DNA of 64,000 nucleotides, taken from Ascidia mentula. Taxonomy: Eukaryota; Chordata; Ascidiacea; Phlebobranchia; Ascidiidae. Below, piece by piece: positions 45,774 through 59,900 of this stretch. The notes under the pieces are model-generated. The model was not told where the DNA came from and did no database searches. It was given only the letters and a program-made list of their open reading frames with translations. Position numbers and translations under genes: made by a program. The stretch covers positions 5,334,501 through 5,398,500 of the forward strand of contig OX387200.1 of NCBI GenBank assembly GCA_947561715.1, read 5' to 3'. Position 1 is the stretch's first letter; each line of letters opens with the position of its first letter.

Positions 45774-45789
45774 ATACATGCATTTGTAT
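45774..45789. repeat. Right 16-bp target-site duplication
   Basis: Identical to 45314-45329; marks the end of the insertion. Confidence 0.8.
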
Positions 45790-48700
45790 AATTGCTTCAA
45801 AACACAAAAAGTACCAAAAGACTTGTTATATTCGGGCGTGAATATATGTAACTACATGTGAAAGACGAGTATGTAAACTTCGTGGCAACATGCCTTACAT
45901 GCTTGGCAACAACAAGCAGTATAGTGACAGGTTAGCGGTAAGCCATCATCAAAACGTTTAGAAGACCATGAATTGATTGCTATGACAAACGCACCAGAAT
46001 TTCTTTACAGACCACAAACAGTGAAATATGTCGTTCCCTGCAACCACCATTTTAAAAATTAAAATCCCACACCAGGATATAACTGTAGTGTACAAAGTAC
46101 TAAGACACAAAACCGGTGACAAAATAGCGTTAGAATAAATAATAGTAGGACATCCCCGGCGCGACAGGAAAGCAGCTGCGATCTATCTGCCAACAGGTCA
46201 CAGTTTGTTTTTGCATTCACACAATCAACAAAGCAACTGCGTGAAATGCCGTCCCACACACAAAACCGATGATAAACGTGCTTTCGAACGGTGGTATAAC
46301 ACAACTCCAATGATTTTGAATATTTTGTTTGTCTTGGTTTCAGTCGAGTTAGTTTTGCAGCAGATGCGATGACAATGGGACACCTCCCTCCCCTTTATTA
46401 CACAATATCTGTTCATTCATACGTGTTGGATTGTCGAATTCCAACGAAATGTACTCACTTATATTCTGTACGGTCTACAAGCCATGTGCAAATATATTTG
46501 CGTTGAAAATACGGCGTTGACAAGTGACATGGCATAGCTGCTGTGCTTTGCATGCAGACCATGACCTTAAATTCTGCGAATTAAGCAGGCCTTCCACAAT
46601 TCCAGCTTACCCAATGTTACAGACGATGCGAAATTGTGGGAAATTACACACTCCGCCAATTGCCTTTTGTCCATACTGAACAAAACGCAAAACCTAACCA
46701 ACCCAAAACAAAACCGAAGGCTTGTTTAGCGAACTTGCTTTCTGTGTTACCTGTCTACTATGTTTTAATTTTCCCTGGGCAACAAATGTCGGAAATACCA
46801 ACCCGACTGCGCAGATTCAAACTCATGATGCTTCAACCGAAATAACAATTAGCCAGTAACCTGACCCTGTTTGATATCAAGTTTCAGTTCGGTGACAAGG
46901 CCCGGTTTGTTCCTTCTCTTGCACCGACGATTACTGGTCCAGCCACGGGCGGTATCTATTAACTCTGGCGATTGAACAATAGCGGAAAATGTGACGTAAC
47001 AATCGTCGATTTTGGTAGGCGTCACAGTATATGGATGTGTGCTGCGTGTGTGTATGTGATTTGCCCGCGCGTATGTGTAACAGCTAAGAGACAGACGGCT
47101 TAAAAAACAATAATCGTCAAGATGCAATGGGGCGGATAACATTACACACGCAATTGCAGTGTTGTGGGAACAGCCAGCTGTTGAGATGACTTTTGCCGGC
47201 ATCAAGGCAGGTGTGAAAAAGTAAGCTTTAATCTGATTCAAAAAATTCACCGCACGAATTAACCCAAGTTATCTAGTTAATCAAACTGAAACTATCTCAG
47301 AGTACCGAAACACTTCTCTGTCTTTAAAGCTGAAGGGTTAGGTGAGAAACACACTCCCCAGAGAATCCAATGCACATTTCACTACACAAACACAGAAGTG
47401 CGTCATGCTGTCGCTTTGCGTCTTTGATCCAGTCTGGCTGCAATACCAGCAAACCTTATGTTCAGCTATATAGCCAATTGTGTATACAGAAACGACTAAT
47501 AAACGAATGAAACTTGGCCACAAAATCAGTAAATTAAGTTTAGACGCCCATCACTTTAGCTTTAGGAGACAGTTCTGCTTGTAAAGCGCATAAACTTTCT
47601 GCAACAAATATTGATTTCAATCCAACACCTCAACACAAAGCAGACGACTGGTGTCGGTGGCTACAAACTCCATCTGCCAGTAAACTACGACTGATTTTAA
47701 ATAAACGGCTGCGTAACAATAGTGACAGAACGGACGTATACAATGACAAATAAAGTCGCGCTGAATTTTGTCTCTTACGCCCACTAACGACACACTTGTT
47801 TGATTTACGATTACCACCAGAGGTTACACGAAAGCCACTCTCTGTGACAAACGTCTTTCTCTGGTAAAACAGTTTCCTAACTTTTATCTTCATGTTTTTT
47901 TACCATTTAAAGGTGCCAACTTTTCTGTAAACGCTTTTATAAACTATAAGCACAATAAATGCAACAGCAACGAAAAAGATTGTTCTTAGTCGGCCAAAAG
48001 TTTGCCTTCCGCGAATCTAGAAGTGCAGATAAGCCCCTGGTTTGTTAAATTAAAAAGAATTAAATATTCATGAACTGAACAGAACCGAATGCGTGTTACC
48101 CAGTCAGTCGTTGCTCAAAATACAGACAGTTTTCCATCCGCCACAGTTGACAGATTCCTTTCAGCGGGTAATTTATCTGATTTACTTGACAATTTCTTCA
48201 CTAACATAACAAAACAAAACTTTTTTGACCACAAGCATTTCTAATATAACGTAAATCCCACTTCAGTGACGTAACAATGGCGAAAGCTTCGGAATGGTGC
48301 AAACTTAAACCATAACTGTTGTTGCTGACAACTTCCCTTACCAAGTAATCGACTTTGTTTATCAACGCTCAACCGGCGCTGAAACACAGACAGCAATAAT
48401 AATGATTTACGATATCCGCAACATTATAACGCTTTATGATGGTACGTTCACACCATGATACGCAGTATATCGTGACGTAGTCGCACACGACAAATATAAA
48501 CTGACGTTTATTTGAATTTCAATGCGCATGATAACAAGCGCTTTGTAGGTTTTGATCAGAAATTGTGCACATCACAAATCGTTAACAAACGGAATATATT
48601 TTAAAACTGAACACGAAAGGTCAATATATCCTTGCCATGGGGTAACCTCAAACATATTTCTTCAGTGGTCACGTTTTAGTGGTCTGAGCGCAATGCGTGG

Positions 48701-51700
48701 ACGCAGTCGTTTATTAAAAAGTTCGCAATAGCCACCCTGCATGGTCATGTAATATATGTACATGTACTTGTCGTTATTAAAGTCTACCAATTGAACCAAA
48801 CCCAAGCACGGACAACAAGTGCAACGAACTGAAGATCAACGATAAGAAAAGAAAGTTGTAAATACAGTGTGGGGTGTTCTGTGAATATGGTTCATACTAA
48901 CAGCCATACCAAATTGGTCCATCCAGCCAACTTTATAACCCAGGTCAGCGGAACGTACGAAAGTGTCAAGTCGGCCAACTATTACGCACTGTATGCTTTC
49001 AACACTTAACATGACCAGTATCTTTTTACATTTTGACGAATGTTGATTGTTTCACAATATAATAAATATGATCAACGGGTATTGTGCTGCCAATAACGCC
49101 ACAATATATATAATTATGTATGACATATTAGTGTTGTTCCTGCCAATATCAGCGCATCCCTTACCCGACGATAAATATGTTGCTAATATGAGTGGTTTGT
49201 ATACACTGCCAGACGATATCCGCTGTTTTTCTGTTTGTGCGCTTGCGTGAATCCTTCGCTAGCCCCAACTTCCTGGTTAAAGCAGAAGGTTGGGTGTCGT
49301 TAATGTCAATTATGCATCAAGCCGCTGTTGCGGCATTAAAGATTTTGGCCAGGGCCGTGCCTGGGCGGCGGGTGTCGATTTAACAATGGCGGGCCATTGT
49401 GATGCGACATTTGCAGGCGCTGACGTAAGGTGCCGCGCGCGCGTAAATCTGTTTACGGATGATCGGAGCGCGGCCGCGTACGATAAGACTTGAGTCTGTT
49501 TTGGCCACAAACAGTCGCGCGCTTTACGACCGGATATAGCGAGGAACCTTTATTGCCACGGGATCCCAAGATCATGGCCACTGATCGGAGACCGACCTGC
49601 GACAGTCGGGGTCGTTGTGTTCCGGACAGGTATAACGATTCTCGCGCGCGGCGATATCGAGTCCGAAATCGCTGCGATTGCCGCTTAATGAGCTTGCAAT
49701 GAGGAAGGAACTGCGGTCGATTTTTTATGCTTCCGGGAAAGTCGATTTAACTTGAACTTTCAGCGGGAAGCGGAATAAAAGTGGAACCTTTGTCGTTTCG
49801 TCGACAATCTAATGTAGATTATACACGAAAAGAGTCTGCGAAAACCGATTGTTGGCACCGCGTCTCGCCAATTACGTTATTGACCACACGCATATTACTA
49901 ACGCACCGCCTTTGAATGAAGGTCTTTATGTCGCGTTGTTAAGCCGATGCACCTTTTCTTTCATTAAGATGATTTCATGGAGTTATAAGGCTGGAGCGTT
50001 GAATTGGTGGCTCACCGCGTTTTGACAGTTTGGCGATCGCGAAAAAGCGTTTTTTTCGGTAGATCAGATTTAGGGTATTGGAGTGCGTCTTTAAAAGGTT
50101 TGGTTGGAAGTATTTAAATCAGTGCGAGTCTTGTGTCGGCCAGAAAATTTTAAATAAGCGGATCGAAGACTAAAGCGAAGTTAGGTGTTAATATAGACAA
50201 AGACAAGTACGACTAAATTTGAAATACGAACAAATCGCTAGAATATCTGAAAAAGGCAATGATGAAGACCTTGTTTTCAAAAAATTGTAACCACAGTTTT
50301 TTCGCTGGAATTGTTTTAATGAACTGAGTTTCGCAAAACGCCGCTTTGAACTGAAGCTTTATAACGCATAAGCTTTATTAGGTGCGTGCACACACTCGAT
50401 TTAATATTTTTGGGCCCAAGAAACACGACGGAAACTTCTCAAAACATGTGCAAGCCACTTACACTTTGCATAGCCCGGAACGCTGGAGTCTGAAATCCAT
50501 TTCCGGTAGCCTGGAGGGCGCGGGAGGGGTCAAACTTCCGCGATCCCGGGGGTGACGCCCACAAACCCACTCCCTGACACCCATCTACTGACACCAAAAG
50601 GGGCGGAGGCGCCTGAATTGGGTTTCGCACGGCCCCAGGTGGGGCGGGCGGGCTTTTTTGGGCAAAAAATTCCGACGATGCGTATTTTTGGAAGAGAACG
50701 CGTGACAATACGCCGCCGCAAGTATGTCGGTTGGAAACATTTTAAAAAGGCACAGGAATGTCCTCACCAGTTCGAACGAAAAGTTTCGATCCTTTTAAAG
50801 GAAGGGAGGGGTGCCCTGTGCGGTAATCCAACTTCTGCAAGCCCTAGAAACGTTAATTGCCAAGTCGTGTTTTGTTTTGGGACAATTTCGCCCGCTTCAT
50901 TTCGCTTTCGCGGCGCCAACCACGCGGTCAAGTCCTAGGATTTGGTGAACGCTCGAGCAACCCGTGGGAGAAAGTGTCAAGCGAGTGCGTTTGCGTTTTA
51001 TAACAGCGCGACGCTCTGCTTTGCGGGTAAATTAAATTGAAGCGATGTGGGCAAAAACGTGAAGCTTCTAAATTGGCGTTTTTTTGTGTAATCCGCGTGT
51101 ATCCATAATTGAGCAAGTGAAATCCATAATTGAGAAAGTGCGGCATCTATTTTTAGGCAAAGGACCGACTAAAATTGTCCTACAGGTCCTTGAAATAGCG
51201 AAAATGATCGATGAAGAAACCTGTCAACTGAAATGTTAATTTTCCAGCGTACCCTCATCACTTATGGAACAGGATTTAAAATTACTTTCAAGATATTTTT
51301 AGTTTTTTTCTAATTTGGCGCGGCTTTACGATTATTTTTTGCTCGTTACATCAGAAAAAAGCGGCGCTCGAAGCCACCCCGTGTGTATAAACCACGGAAG
51401 TGATTCCAATAAACAGGATTATCTGCGAACGACACGATTTCCGACATTTCCAAAACGTAATAACCTCATTGGAACGGTGCGGCCTTTATCACGTAACGTG
51501 TAGGATTTTCATGGTCCGGTTTAAGCCAGGTGTGAAGACAAGCGATGGAGCGGAAATCGTGGATAAATAAGTGTTTGGGCGGCTGGGGCGATTTGACACA
51601 AACGTGCTACCGAGAAGCGTGAAGTGTATGTGGTTTGGCGTCAGTTGGTAATTGATAAAGTTTGTGCTTGGCACAAGTTTCACGTTTCACGGCAAAGTAT

Positions 51701-52262
51701 CATTTTTGGGTAAGGTTTGTATTGAGAAATTAATATTTACTGTTGTTGTGGCCAAAATTCAAACCAATCAGAAAAATATCTTATGCACACGTCGGCGTTA
51801 CAAATGTTAAAATCGTATTTGTGGGGCGTTTTAAAGACAAAAAGTTTTAAATAAAACTGCGGATTTAATTTTGTCATCTCGGTTCTAAAAAACCCGCTTA
51901 AATAGTAGTCCGTCAATGCGAAAATTTAAGATTACTGTCGGCTCATAGAGCGCTGACTACGTTTATCCGGATCGTCGTAGGAGAGAAACACAGAAGTCTT
52001 TGTTGACCCAAAGTCAGGTTCCCCGGCATCACGTCATCGTAACCAAAGGTTCCGTGATGAGTCAGAGTACTCTTCCGACTGTCAAGGCCACGTTTCGGGT
52101 AAGGTCCTAATCGGTTAACGACCTGTGTCATTTATCTTCCCCAGCTGGCAACTTAGGTGTTCCAGTAAGCCGACTGGTCTACTCCGTCGTCAAAATAAAC
52201 CGGGTAAAAACAGAGAAAAAAGAGGCCTTCTCGAAGTTGGGATCATAGCCCGGTAGAATACA
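45790..52262. other. Intergenic, including two GC- and CpG-rich patches
   Basis: 6.5 kb with no gene recognised. Segments near 49340-49700 and 50460-50960 are strongly GC- and CpG-rich (for example gccgcgcgcgcg and a GCGGCCGC octamer) against AT-rich surroundings. The overlapping open frames they hold on both strands are what GC-rich DNA gives by chance. They may be regulatory for the secreted-protein gene downstream. Confidence 0.4.
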
Positions 52263-52270
52263 TATATAAG
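52263..52270 (+). promoter_or_regulatory. TATA box of the secreted-protein gene
   Basis: TATATAAG lies 209 bases before the ATG at 52472. Transcription would start near 52290-52300, giving a 5' leader of about 175 bases. Confidence 0.5.
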
Positions 52271-52471
52271 GAAAGAGCAAGACCGTCTTCTGCAGTCTAC
52301 GCACTTTGGCCAAAGCGGGAAGATAATCTCACCCGAAAGCAAGCCCGGAAGAAAGACTGACTTTGATCTGTTTACATTGATAATCGATCGGGCGCCTTGT
52401 TTTTCGAAAGCGGGAAGTCGCGCCAGTTTATCCGAGATTAAAATCAGCCTAGTCGCGCGCACTCACTGATT

Positions 52472-53906
52472 ATGGTGGAAATATCAATCAGCTCGCTGTG
52501 CCTCCTGGCGGTGACCTTCGCGGGAATAAGAACCTCTGAATCCGGCAGAATCCGATCGCCGAAGTCCGATCTTGAACCAACTTCGGGAAGGACAATGTCC
52601 AGGTTATCGGAAGACGAGGTCTTTCCGGATGCAAAGAGAACTCCCCGGATAGAGGAGGAAGTTAGGAGGAACCAGAAGCGTGCGGCAGGAAGAAGAAATA
52701 TGCAAATAACTGAAATGGAGAACAGCACTCTTTTGAACGTCCCGGCTTTCACATTTCCTAATTCTCATGGAGATACGATAATTGTTGCCCCCGTGGCGTA
52801 CGTAAGAAAAGGTGAGTTGATATTTGAAATATAACTTCAATTTTTTTTGTATTATGTTGGTATACCGGGACAACATTTGTTTCGGAACTTGGATCATGTA
52901 GGGACGGTCCTTGATTGAGCCAGACAAATAACTTCTCCTGTGTTTATGTTTTAATATTTTTTCTGAGATAAAGATTTTTCTCTGCTGGGAGATAAGAAAT
53001 CACGCCGGCTTGTCCGACTAATGCAGCGATAGCCTTTCAAGCGCAATTACAAAATTCCGATGAGTTCGATACCACATCACGGTAACTCATCCCCCCACGC
53101 AATTAATCCTGTTTACGCGAATTGTCAGCGACGGGCTGCCGCTCGACGTGACTCTATCGCATTTGACATCGCGATGCAAAACTCAAAACATCCGCTGCCA
53201 ATGTCCGAACCGCGAACTATAAGACAACGCGTGAACCCGACTCGTTTGTTTCCACCCCAAGCAGATTAGGACCTTGAATAGGAAATGGAGATCACTATCT
53301 CAACTGTGTTTGCTCGTAGACCGCCGGAATCGCAACGTCCTATCGTACGACACGTCTTCGATACGCACCTCTGACGTCACACTTCGATTGCGCACTGCCA
53401 AGATCTATGTGAACGTCGAGCACAGGCCTGTGGTCACGAAGAGACACCAATCACGCAGCGGAAAAGGGCGACCCATCGTACAACGTCGCGATGTGATGAT
53501 TAACCCCATTTTGGTTCACGAAGCTATTGGCGGCGAAAGACCCAAAATTATGGCTCGCGGAAGGTATTGGTTGGAATATGTGCCAGTTACCGGAATAAAC
53601 CGCTCTGGGCGAACCCGGACCAACACGAGGATTGTGCGTTATGTCTTTGACGTCACCAAGGAAGGTTTGACGGACAGCAATGACGCAACTGAGGACAACG
53701 CCACCGATCAGCGGGAAGGGGGCGATTTGCCCACATTGTCGTCTTGGCGTTTGCCGAACGTTCAGATGGGATTGCTGTGTCGGCGCCGGCGCACAAGGGC
53801 CTTGGTGAAATGCCGCAAAAATGGGGTCCACGTATACGGCGCCCCCTACTTGGAACTGACGACGGCGCACGTCGACGGCGGGAACTACGGCATACGGTGG
53901 AAATAG
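52472..53906 (+). CDS. Two-exon gene for a secreted, basic protein of unknown family
   Basis: Exons 52472-52801 and 53265-53906 give 323 residues. The donor TAC|gtaaga and the acceptor after a pyrimidine-rich tract (gtttccaccccaagcag) join in phase 0. The nearby gtgagt donor at 52812 would give the wrong phase for the only long frame downstream. A signal peptide is likely at residues 1-18 (core SSLCLLAVTFAG). The next stretch is charged, with a dibasic run (RRNQKRAAGRR, residues 65-75) that could be a processing site. N-glycosylation sequons are visible at NST, NRS and NAT. The C-terminal half is Arg-rich (CRRRRTRALVKCRKNG) with few cysteines, so it is not a cystine-knot factor. I do not recognise FGF, TGF-beta or other growth-factor motifs. 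An AATAAA at 54358-54363 could end the transcript. The single long frame in exon 2 (over 200 codons) argues against chance. Confidence 0.55.
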
Positions 53907-56900
53907 AGAAACGGTTGAAGTTTCCCCCTTTCACTTTTCTACTTTCGTAATTTATTGTTGCTGTTCAAAAGTTATTTTCTTCATTCGTCATTTGCTCGCT
54001 GTCGCTATAATTGAGACGCTGACCGTGTTTTTACAGAGAGCCCATCCTTCTTCGTGCCCGGACAAGCCCCGGTAACGTGTAAACGACACCACCACTTTTT
54101 ATGTACTTTGTTATCACAAAACACGCTCGCCGCTCGAGTCTGGATATTTACGTTACCCTTTTATACTGGGCAAATGCTTTGTATGCTCGTATACCTTCGT
54201 TGCCAGTCACGTTAAACAAGTGATCGGCTATCTACAATGTTTCTGTCATAGCTACTAGCTTTTATCTTGTTCTTTTCCTCATTTTGTATATACTCCTGCC
54301 ATATAGAGAACTGCGCAGTCATTTGTTTTATGCATTCGAGCATCATGTTTTCTTGCGAATAAAATTCTCGAAACCTACAACAGTCAAAAAGAGTGCCGAC
54401 ATCAGAGGTCAGGTTTCTGGTCGAGTTTCTACCTTCATAAAATATTAACGCAATGTTTTGCGGCACAGGTGGGCCGTTGCTGTAGCAATGGCTTTTATTA
54501 ACAGCTAAAAGCGATCGTTTGGAATCCGCAAAAGGATCTTAAAAAAATGGTTGAAATCGTAAATCCAACCAGCAGTAAGGAACTGAAAACAGAAGGCATA
54601 AATGTTCAACAGCCAATTTTTCAAATATTTGTTTTGGAATAACCCAAATTTAAAATGAAGTGACAGTTTTGAAACAAACAAGTGTTTTGTATTAAGTCAC
54701 AAAATGCACTCTATTCACGAACTGTTAAGACAGAAATATGCGAAACTGCGAAGGTAAATTTGATGTGTTTTTCCAACAACACAGCAATTTCCATGGAAGT
54801 GCAACAACACAGATTACGTAAACGAACTGTCTTCGATGCAGGCAAAAGTGCAAAACAAATTGAATTTATCTGATTTCCACCGAAACCGCGCGGCCCCGAA
54901 CAGCCAACAAACCGCACGTCAACCGTTAATTTGTATACTGATCTTAGTGCACAAGCGACATATCAGCACTAACAGTACCGAGAACACTTGTTGGCGAACA
55001 ATAAGCATTCACATAGCAGAGCTTGAGCTGTTATTAACCAAATTCTAAAGAGAAATCAGGTGGCGCTTAATAATCACAAAGCATTAATAGCGAAATATTG
55101 CCGGGTCATTAAGAATCAAATTACCACGGCTTTTAAGACTGACGCATTGTCTGCCAATGTCACTAAGAATGTGTCTGCTACTCACAGCCCTGAGTACTCA
55201 ATAAAACACGCCAACATGTTGACTGTTGAGTACAATCCAATATGCCTTTGCAGTATTTTAAGTGAGTCAACATTAAGTGAGCCCAAACCATTTTTGTGAA
55301 ACCAACGCCCTAGTCTGGGATATTGCGTTTGACATTGAAATCCTTTTAACAAGAAAATTAATGGAGCTTTTTATTTAAGGCTTGTTTTGAAATAAATTGA
55401 CAGCATCACAATACGGTAAAACGTAAAATCGATGCCGATGCCTCAGTGAGATGACAAGCGGTTATTGTAGCGGGCAACTAATCAATGCATCCGGCATCTG
55501 TCCAACGTGATCTTATTCCACAAAGGAACAATGGAGCTGTATATTTTGTGATTTTTTGCCCGACATTGACTTGCTCAAATGCATTTTTTCAGCAATCTGC
55601 ACTTTGGTTAGTGTCAATGGTTGAGTTATTTTTTAAATTTTTTAATAATGTGCTTTAGTTTTAATTGGATTAAATGGAGAAATTCTTGTCTTACATCCTC
55701 TTTATTTTATGGCATTCCATGTGGATGCTTATTTAATAACGTTTAAAATTAATGAACACAATTACATAACGCACAGGATACAAAAAATCCCAATCAAAAA
55801 AGTCAATCACGACAAAAATGGAAATAGATTTAATATACAAGGAGGGTTTCGATCGTCAGGAAAATATGTGAAACTGTTTACGCCTGCGGCAGAGAGGGGC
55901 GGTACGTTCCCACGGCTTCAGGCCAGGGTGGGGTTGTTTGGGGATACCGCGGCAGATGGTTATAGGTTTTGGGTCAAAGGCTCGCGAGGAATGTAAACGT
56001 GACATTCGGAAACCGCAATCACGATTTTTACGGCGACGAAAGAAGAACAAACCGACTAATGAGAGCCCCTAAAGGCAAGGTCAAAGGCGTTGAAGGAAAT
56101 CTGCTTTGCAGTTGACACAGTTTTCGCCAAAATAAATAGAAGCGAGAACAAACCGACCAACAAACATCACATTTCCCGATACTTCAGTGTGTTTTTTTTT
56201 ATTTAGCCAGAATCCGAACGACCACATCCTCAACGCCGCTGAGTCATCGAACCGCTGTTGTTTGTTTCGTCACAAATAGCGTAACGTCACCACTCGTCGC
56301 TACCCTTTCGTCGAAGTTCTGACACACGTCGCCAACATTTCCGACAAAACACTTACTACAGTGTGAAAGACAAAAATAGTTTTGTGATTGCTATTCCATA
56401 TGACGCTATGTACTCAACGTCACAGGTCTAGACAAGCAACGCTCTAAATCAATGGTGCTCAAAAATTTTGTTCCATGGACCCAATGCGATACAGGAAGTT
56501 AAAATCACCTCACAGTTTGCAAATAGTATATCGGAAACAAAATATCACTGTTGGGGAATTCCCCTTGGTTGAAAATCCCTGTACTTGCTCTATACGAGTT
56601 CAATTTTGGTGAAAAGTTTGCCCTAAAACAGTTGCAAGGTGTTGTGCTTGTGTGTACACATCGGGACGTAAAACAGGAATTGGTGGTAACCTTTGACCAG
56701 CGCTGGATTCGGCACCTATATAGCCTCTACAAAATTGCCGTAACTATATCGCCAAGTGCTATTATTTTGTATAACAAAATACGAAGACAATCAGAATAAA
56801 TGCCCCCTAATTCTCAAGAATTAACAGCGTTTTGCAGAGCAATGGGAACGGCATTGTTAGTGGATGAATAGAAGTGTTTGATTTTGGCCGCGGCTCAAGG

Positions 56901-59900
56901 GAAAGTTGCCAACCCATAAAGTAAATAATGTGCGTTCGAAATATTATTACACAGGTTGCAATGAAACTTAAAGGGAACCTATATTAAGTGCGCAAATACA
57001 AGCCATTGGTTTGTGAAATGAACCGATACAGAAGGGCTTGCTGGAATTTGCGCAAACTTGGTATAGATGTACTCTACTTGTAAAATTGTGAAAGTAGTTG
57101 TATATTTAGATAACTTGCCTGGTGCTGAACATAGGACCAATTATCTTTAGCGCCACCTGTGGACAGAAATTGAACTATTTCGAAAAGCTTTCACAACAGA
57201 ACGTAAGCTCAAGCAGCATGCTAAAGTTACGATAACATACTCCATTAGACGGTAGCTTTTACCATGAAGCTCATCTTAAAGTATTTAAAGTCGTAATAAA
57301 AGTTTAGCACTCGGTCTAAAAGAATGTTTGCGCAAACTTACAGCAAATCGGGACCCCGCCCTCGGCGGTATGATGGCAAACAAAGCGTTTGGTTACTTAT
57401 CCGGATGCCCCTTTATCTTCGGGGCAGTGTAAATATGGATCATTTAGAGCTCACCAACGGGCAACTTCGGGCAACAAAAACGCCCGTGAGCGGAAAGTCA
57501 TATTGTCTTTTGCCACAAAATGCACCAAAAGCGGCTGATAAATAATGAACGCGGTCGAGCAATACCAATAACAAATTCTTTGGGGGTTCATTGAAATTAA
57601 AGACGGTGCAGCTGATTATCAGTGCGATTAAATAGTATATTGCCATTTTGGAAAGTTGTATGCTCTGCTTGGCAAAATCACAAAAGTTTTGAAAGAGAGC
57701 ATACGTTTCAAATGCCCATATTGACGTTCAAACTCCACAACTTTCTAGCATAAGAACCATTTCGCGCACGAAACGCCCTTTTAAAAAGAAATAAAAATAA
57801 AAGGAATATTACGCAACGTACGCCGCGACTGGTAAAAATTGATCTAACCATACAGTCCAGACAAACATCTACTATTTTGCACGCCATGACTCTATACTGA
57901 CGAACACGGTACCAACAACCGAAATTTTGTTGCAGTAAGTCACTCCCCAAACAAACTTCTTTTTTGTCCGTAAGGTAAACAACCAAATCATCTGATACAT
58001 TCTGTGTCGTATCCCATTTATGACTGGTCGTAAAGTTCTTTGAAAAATCATTCCCTACACCGACATACATGACTACTGTATCTGTGTTACATGGCTAGAG
58101 CTGTTGAAACGTCCCTTTACCTACATATTCAAGGAAATGATTTCGTAACTAACGTTTTCAAGTCTTAAAGTAACGGGGTACGAACTTGATCTGGCATTTT
58201 TCGCAGCTTTTCATTCAATTTCAAACACAAGAAAATAAAATTAGAACTGTCGTAGGGATGATAAGGTCTGCACTTTCGTTTTTAGTTGTGTTAGTTTCAC
58301 CAAAACAAATTTCTGTCACACTTTCAGTTCAACAAAAGTATCACAATTGAACACAACTTTCAGCCGATCTTGTTCAAACCTGTTTTGGACATCATTAGTG
58401 TCTAATGCAGATTCGGTCAATTTTGCTTCGTATTTTAAATCAATTGGAATAATGGTAACTAACTTTATTTAGTCAAACTAACAACAAATTTTGTGGCGTT
58501 ACGATTTCGCCTGCTGCGACCCTTCTCATTCGCCTGCTGTGACCTCTTTCATTTGCAACATTTCATGCCTTTTCCTTGCCACAAAACCACAAACTGTTTC
58601 TTATCTATATGTAAAGGAAACACGTGTTTCCCTTCATTTGCGTTAAAATACCAATAAACATTCACGATTGCTCGATATCTCGTTTAAGGGAGGCCCACAA
58701 TCCGCGCGTTTGAATCCCGTTTGTCGAGGAGGTAAAAGTTGGCGAAGCCTTTTGACTGAAGAGAACAAATATTGTTTTAACATCTGAACAAAAACTTTCT
58801 ATCAATATAAATGAAACCACGACCTGCCGAGACCGTGCTTTGGTGAACGCAGTAGCCTGCGTCCAGCGGTGCGTTCTACGTAAAAAAAGGTCGATTATTG
58901 TCATCACAATGAGCTGGTACCAGCAGTTGCGACATCACAACAAAACGCTTTGTTGTTTTTAGAGCAATGGAACCCTCTCATTGTCTGTTCGAAGTAAAAT
59001 TACGTTCTGAAGAACTTCATCATATAACTGCCATATAGTTGAATACTTTCGCTGAACCATACCTCAGAATCCAAAATTCTACACTGATGCTTGTCTGAAA
59101 ATGCTTTGCCTAATGGGTTTGGCCGGTTGGCAATAAATGCCGTTGTCATAACCGACAAGACGCACTGAAAACAACGGGTTAGTGGACCGACCAAGCAATG
59201 AGTGGGAAAAAATTGGAATGATTTGTTTGGCTGGTCCTCAACAACAAGCGGCTGGCCATAAGGCAAACAAGCACTCCGACATACCTTCGCTAAATAAATT
59301 TTCTTGCTTCGCCGTTCGAAGTTAATTAAATGCAGCATTTAACTTTGTACAAAAGGCGTCTAGAATGTTTAATCAAAATTGCTTCGCTGAAGTTTTATTT
59401 TAGGAAACCAAACTAGGACGAATGATATTCTGACTGTTTGCTCAATTTGAATGCCAGCAACATCCCAACACAACTAAAAACTTAAACGTTTTGCTTTCAT
59501 AGTCTACAGCACACTTCAAATGCCCAAAAAAGCCATGTCAATCCTGAAAACAGTAACAATTAGGATTTTATTGATATTGTTTGCTGGCCACAGCGTATAA
59601 GGATATACAGCATATGAGGATGCCTCAGAAAGCACAAAAACCTGATTTAAAAATGGTTTTACATTTACATTATATATCCAAGCCAAATCAACTCACGCAC
59701 AGTGGATAAATAATAATCCAAATACGTCAACCACATACTATGTGCACGTCAATTCAGTGCAAACAATTTCCTTACGTGATTAAAGACACTGCAACACGAC
59801 ATATTCCGATACAGTTAAAGGTTTCGTTTTTATCAACACAACATACATCATTCCCTATGTATTAACTGCACAACATGCAGTCAATGGGTTTCCGCGACGT

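Noticed and set aside
45047..45775. 242-codon minus-strand open frame, the longest in the window
   Set aside because: It reads through both arms of the perfect inverted repeat, so much of its sequence is the two strands of the same repeat. It has no reverse transcriptase, transposase or other motif.
50439..50938. Overlapping open frames of 60-128 codons on both strands
   Set aside because: They lie in a GC-rich patch where stops are rare. Several frames are open at once and none has family resemblance or splice support.
53060..53269. 70-codon plus-strand open frame between the two exons of the secreted-protein gene
   Set aside because: It is in a different frame from exon 2 and no donor allows it to join either exon without meeting a stop; treated as intron.
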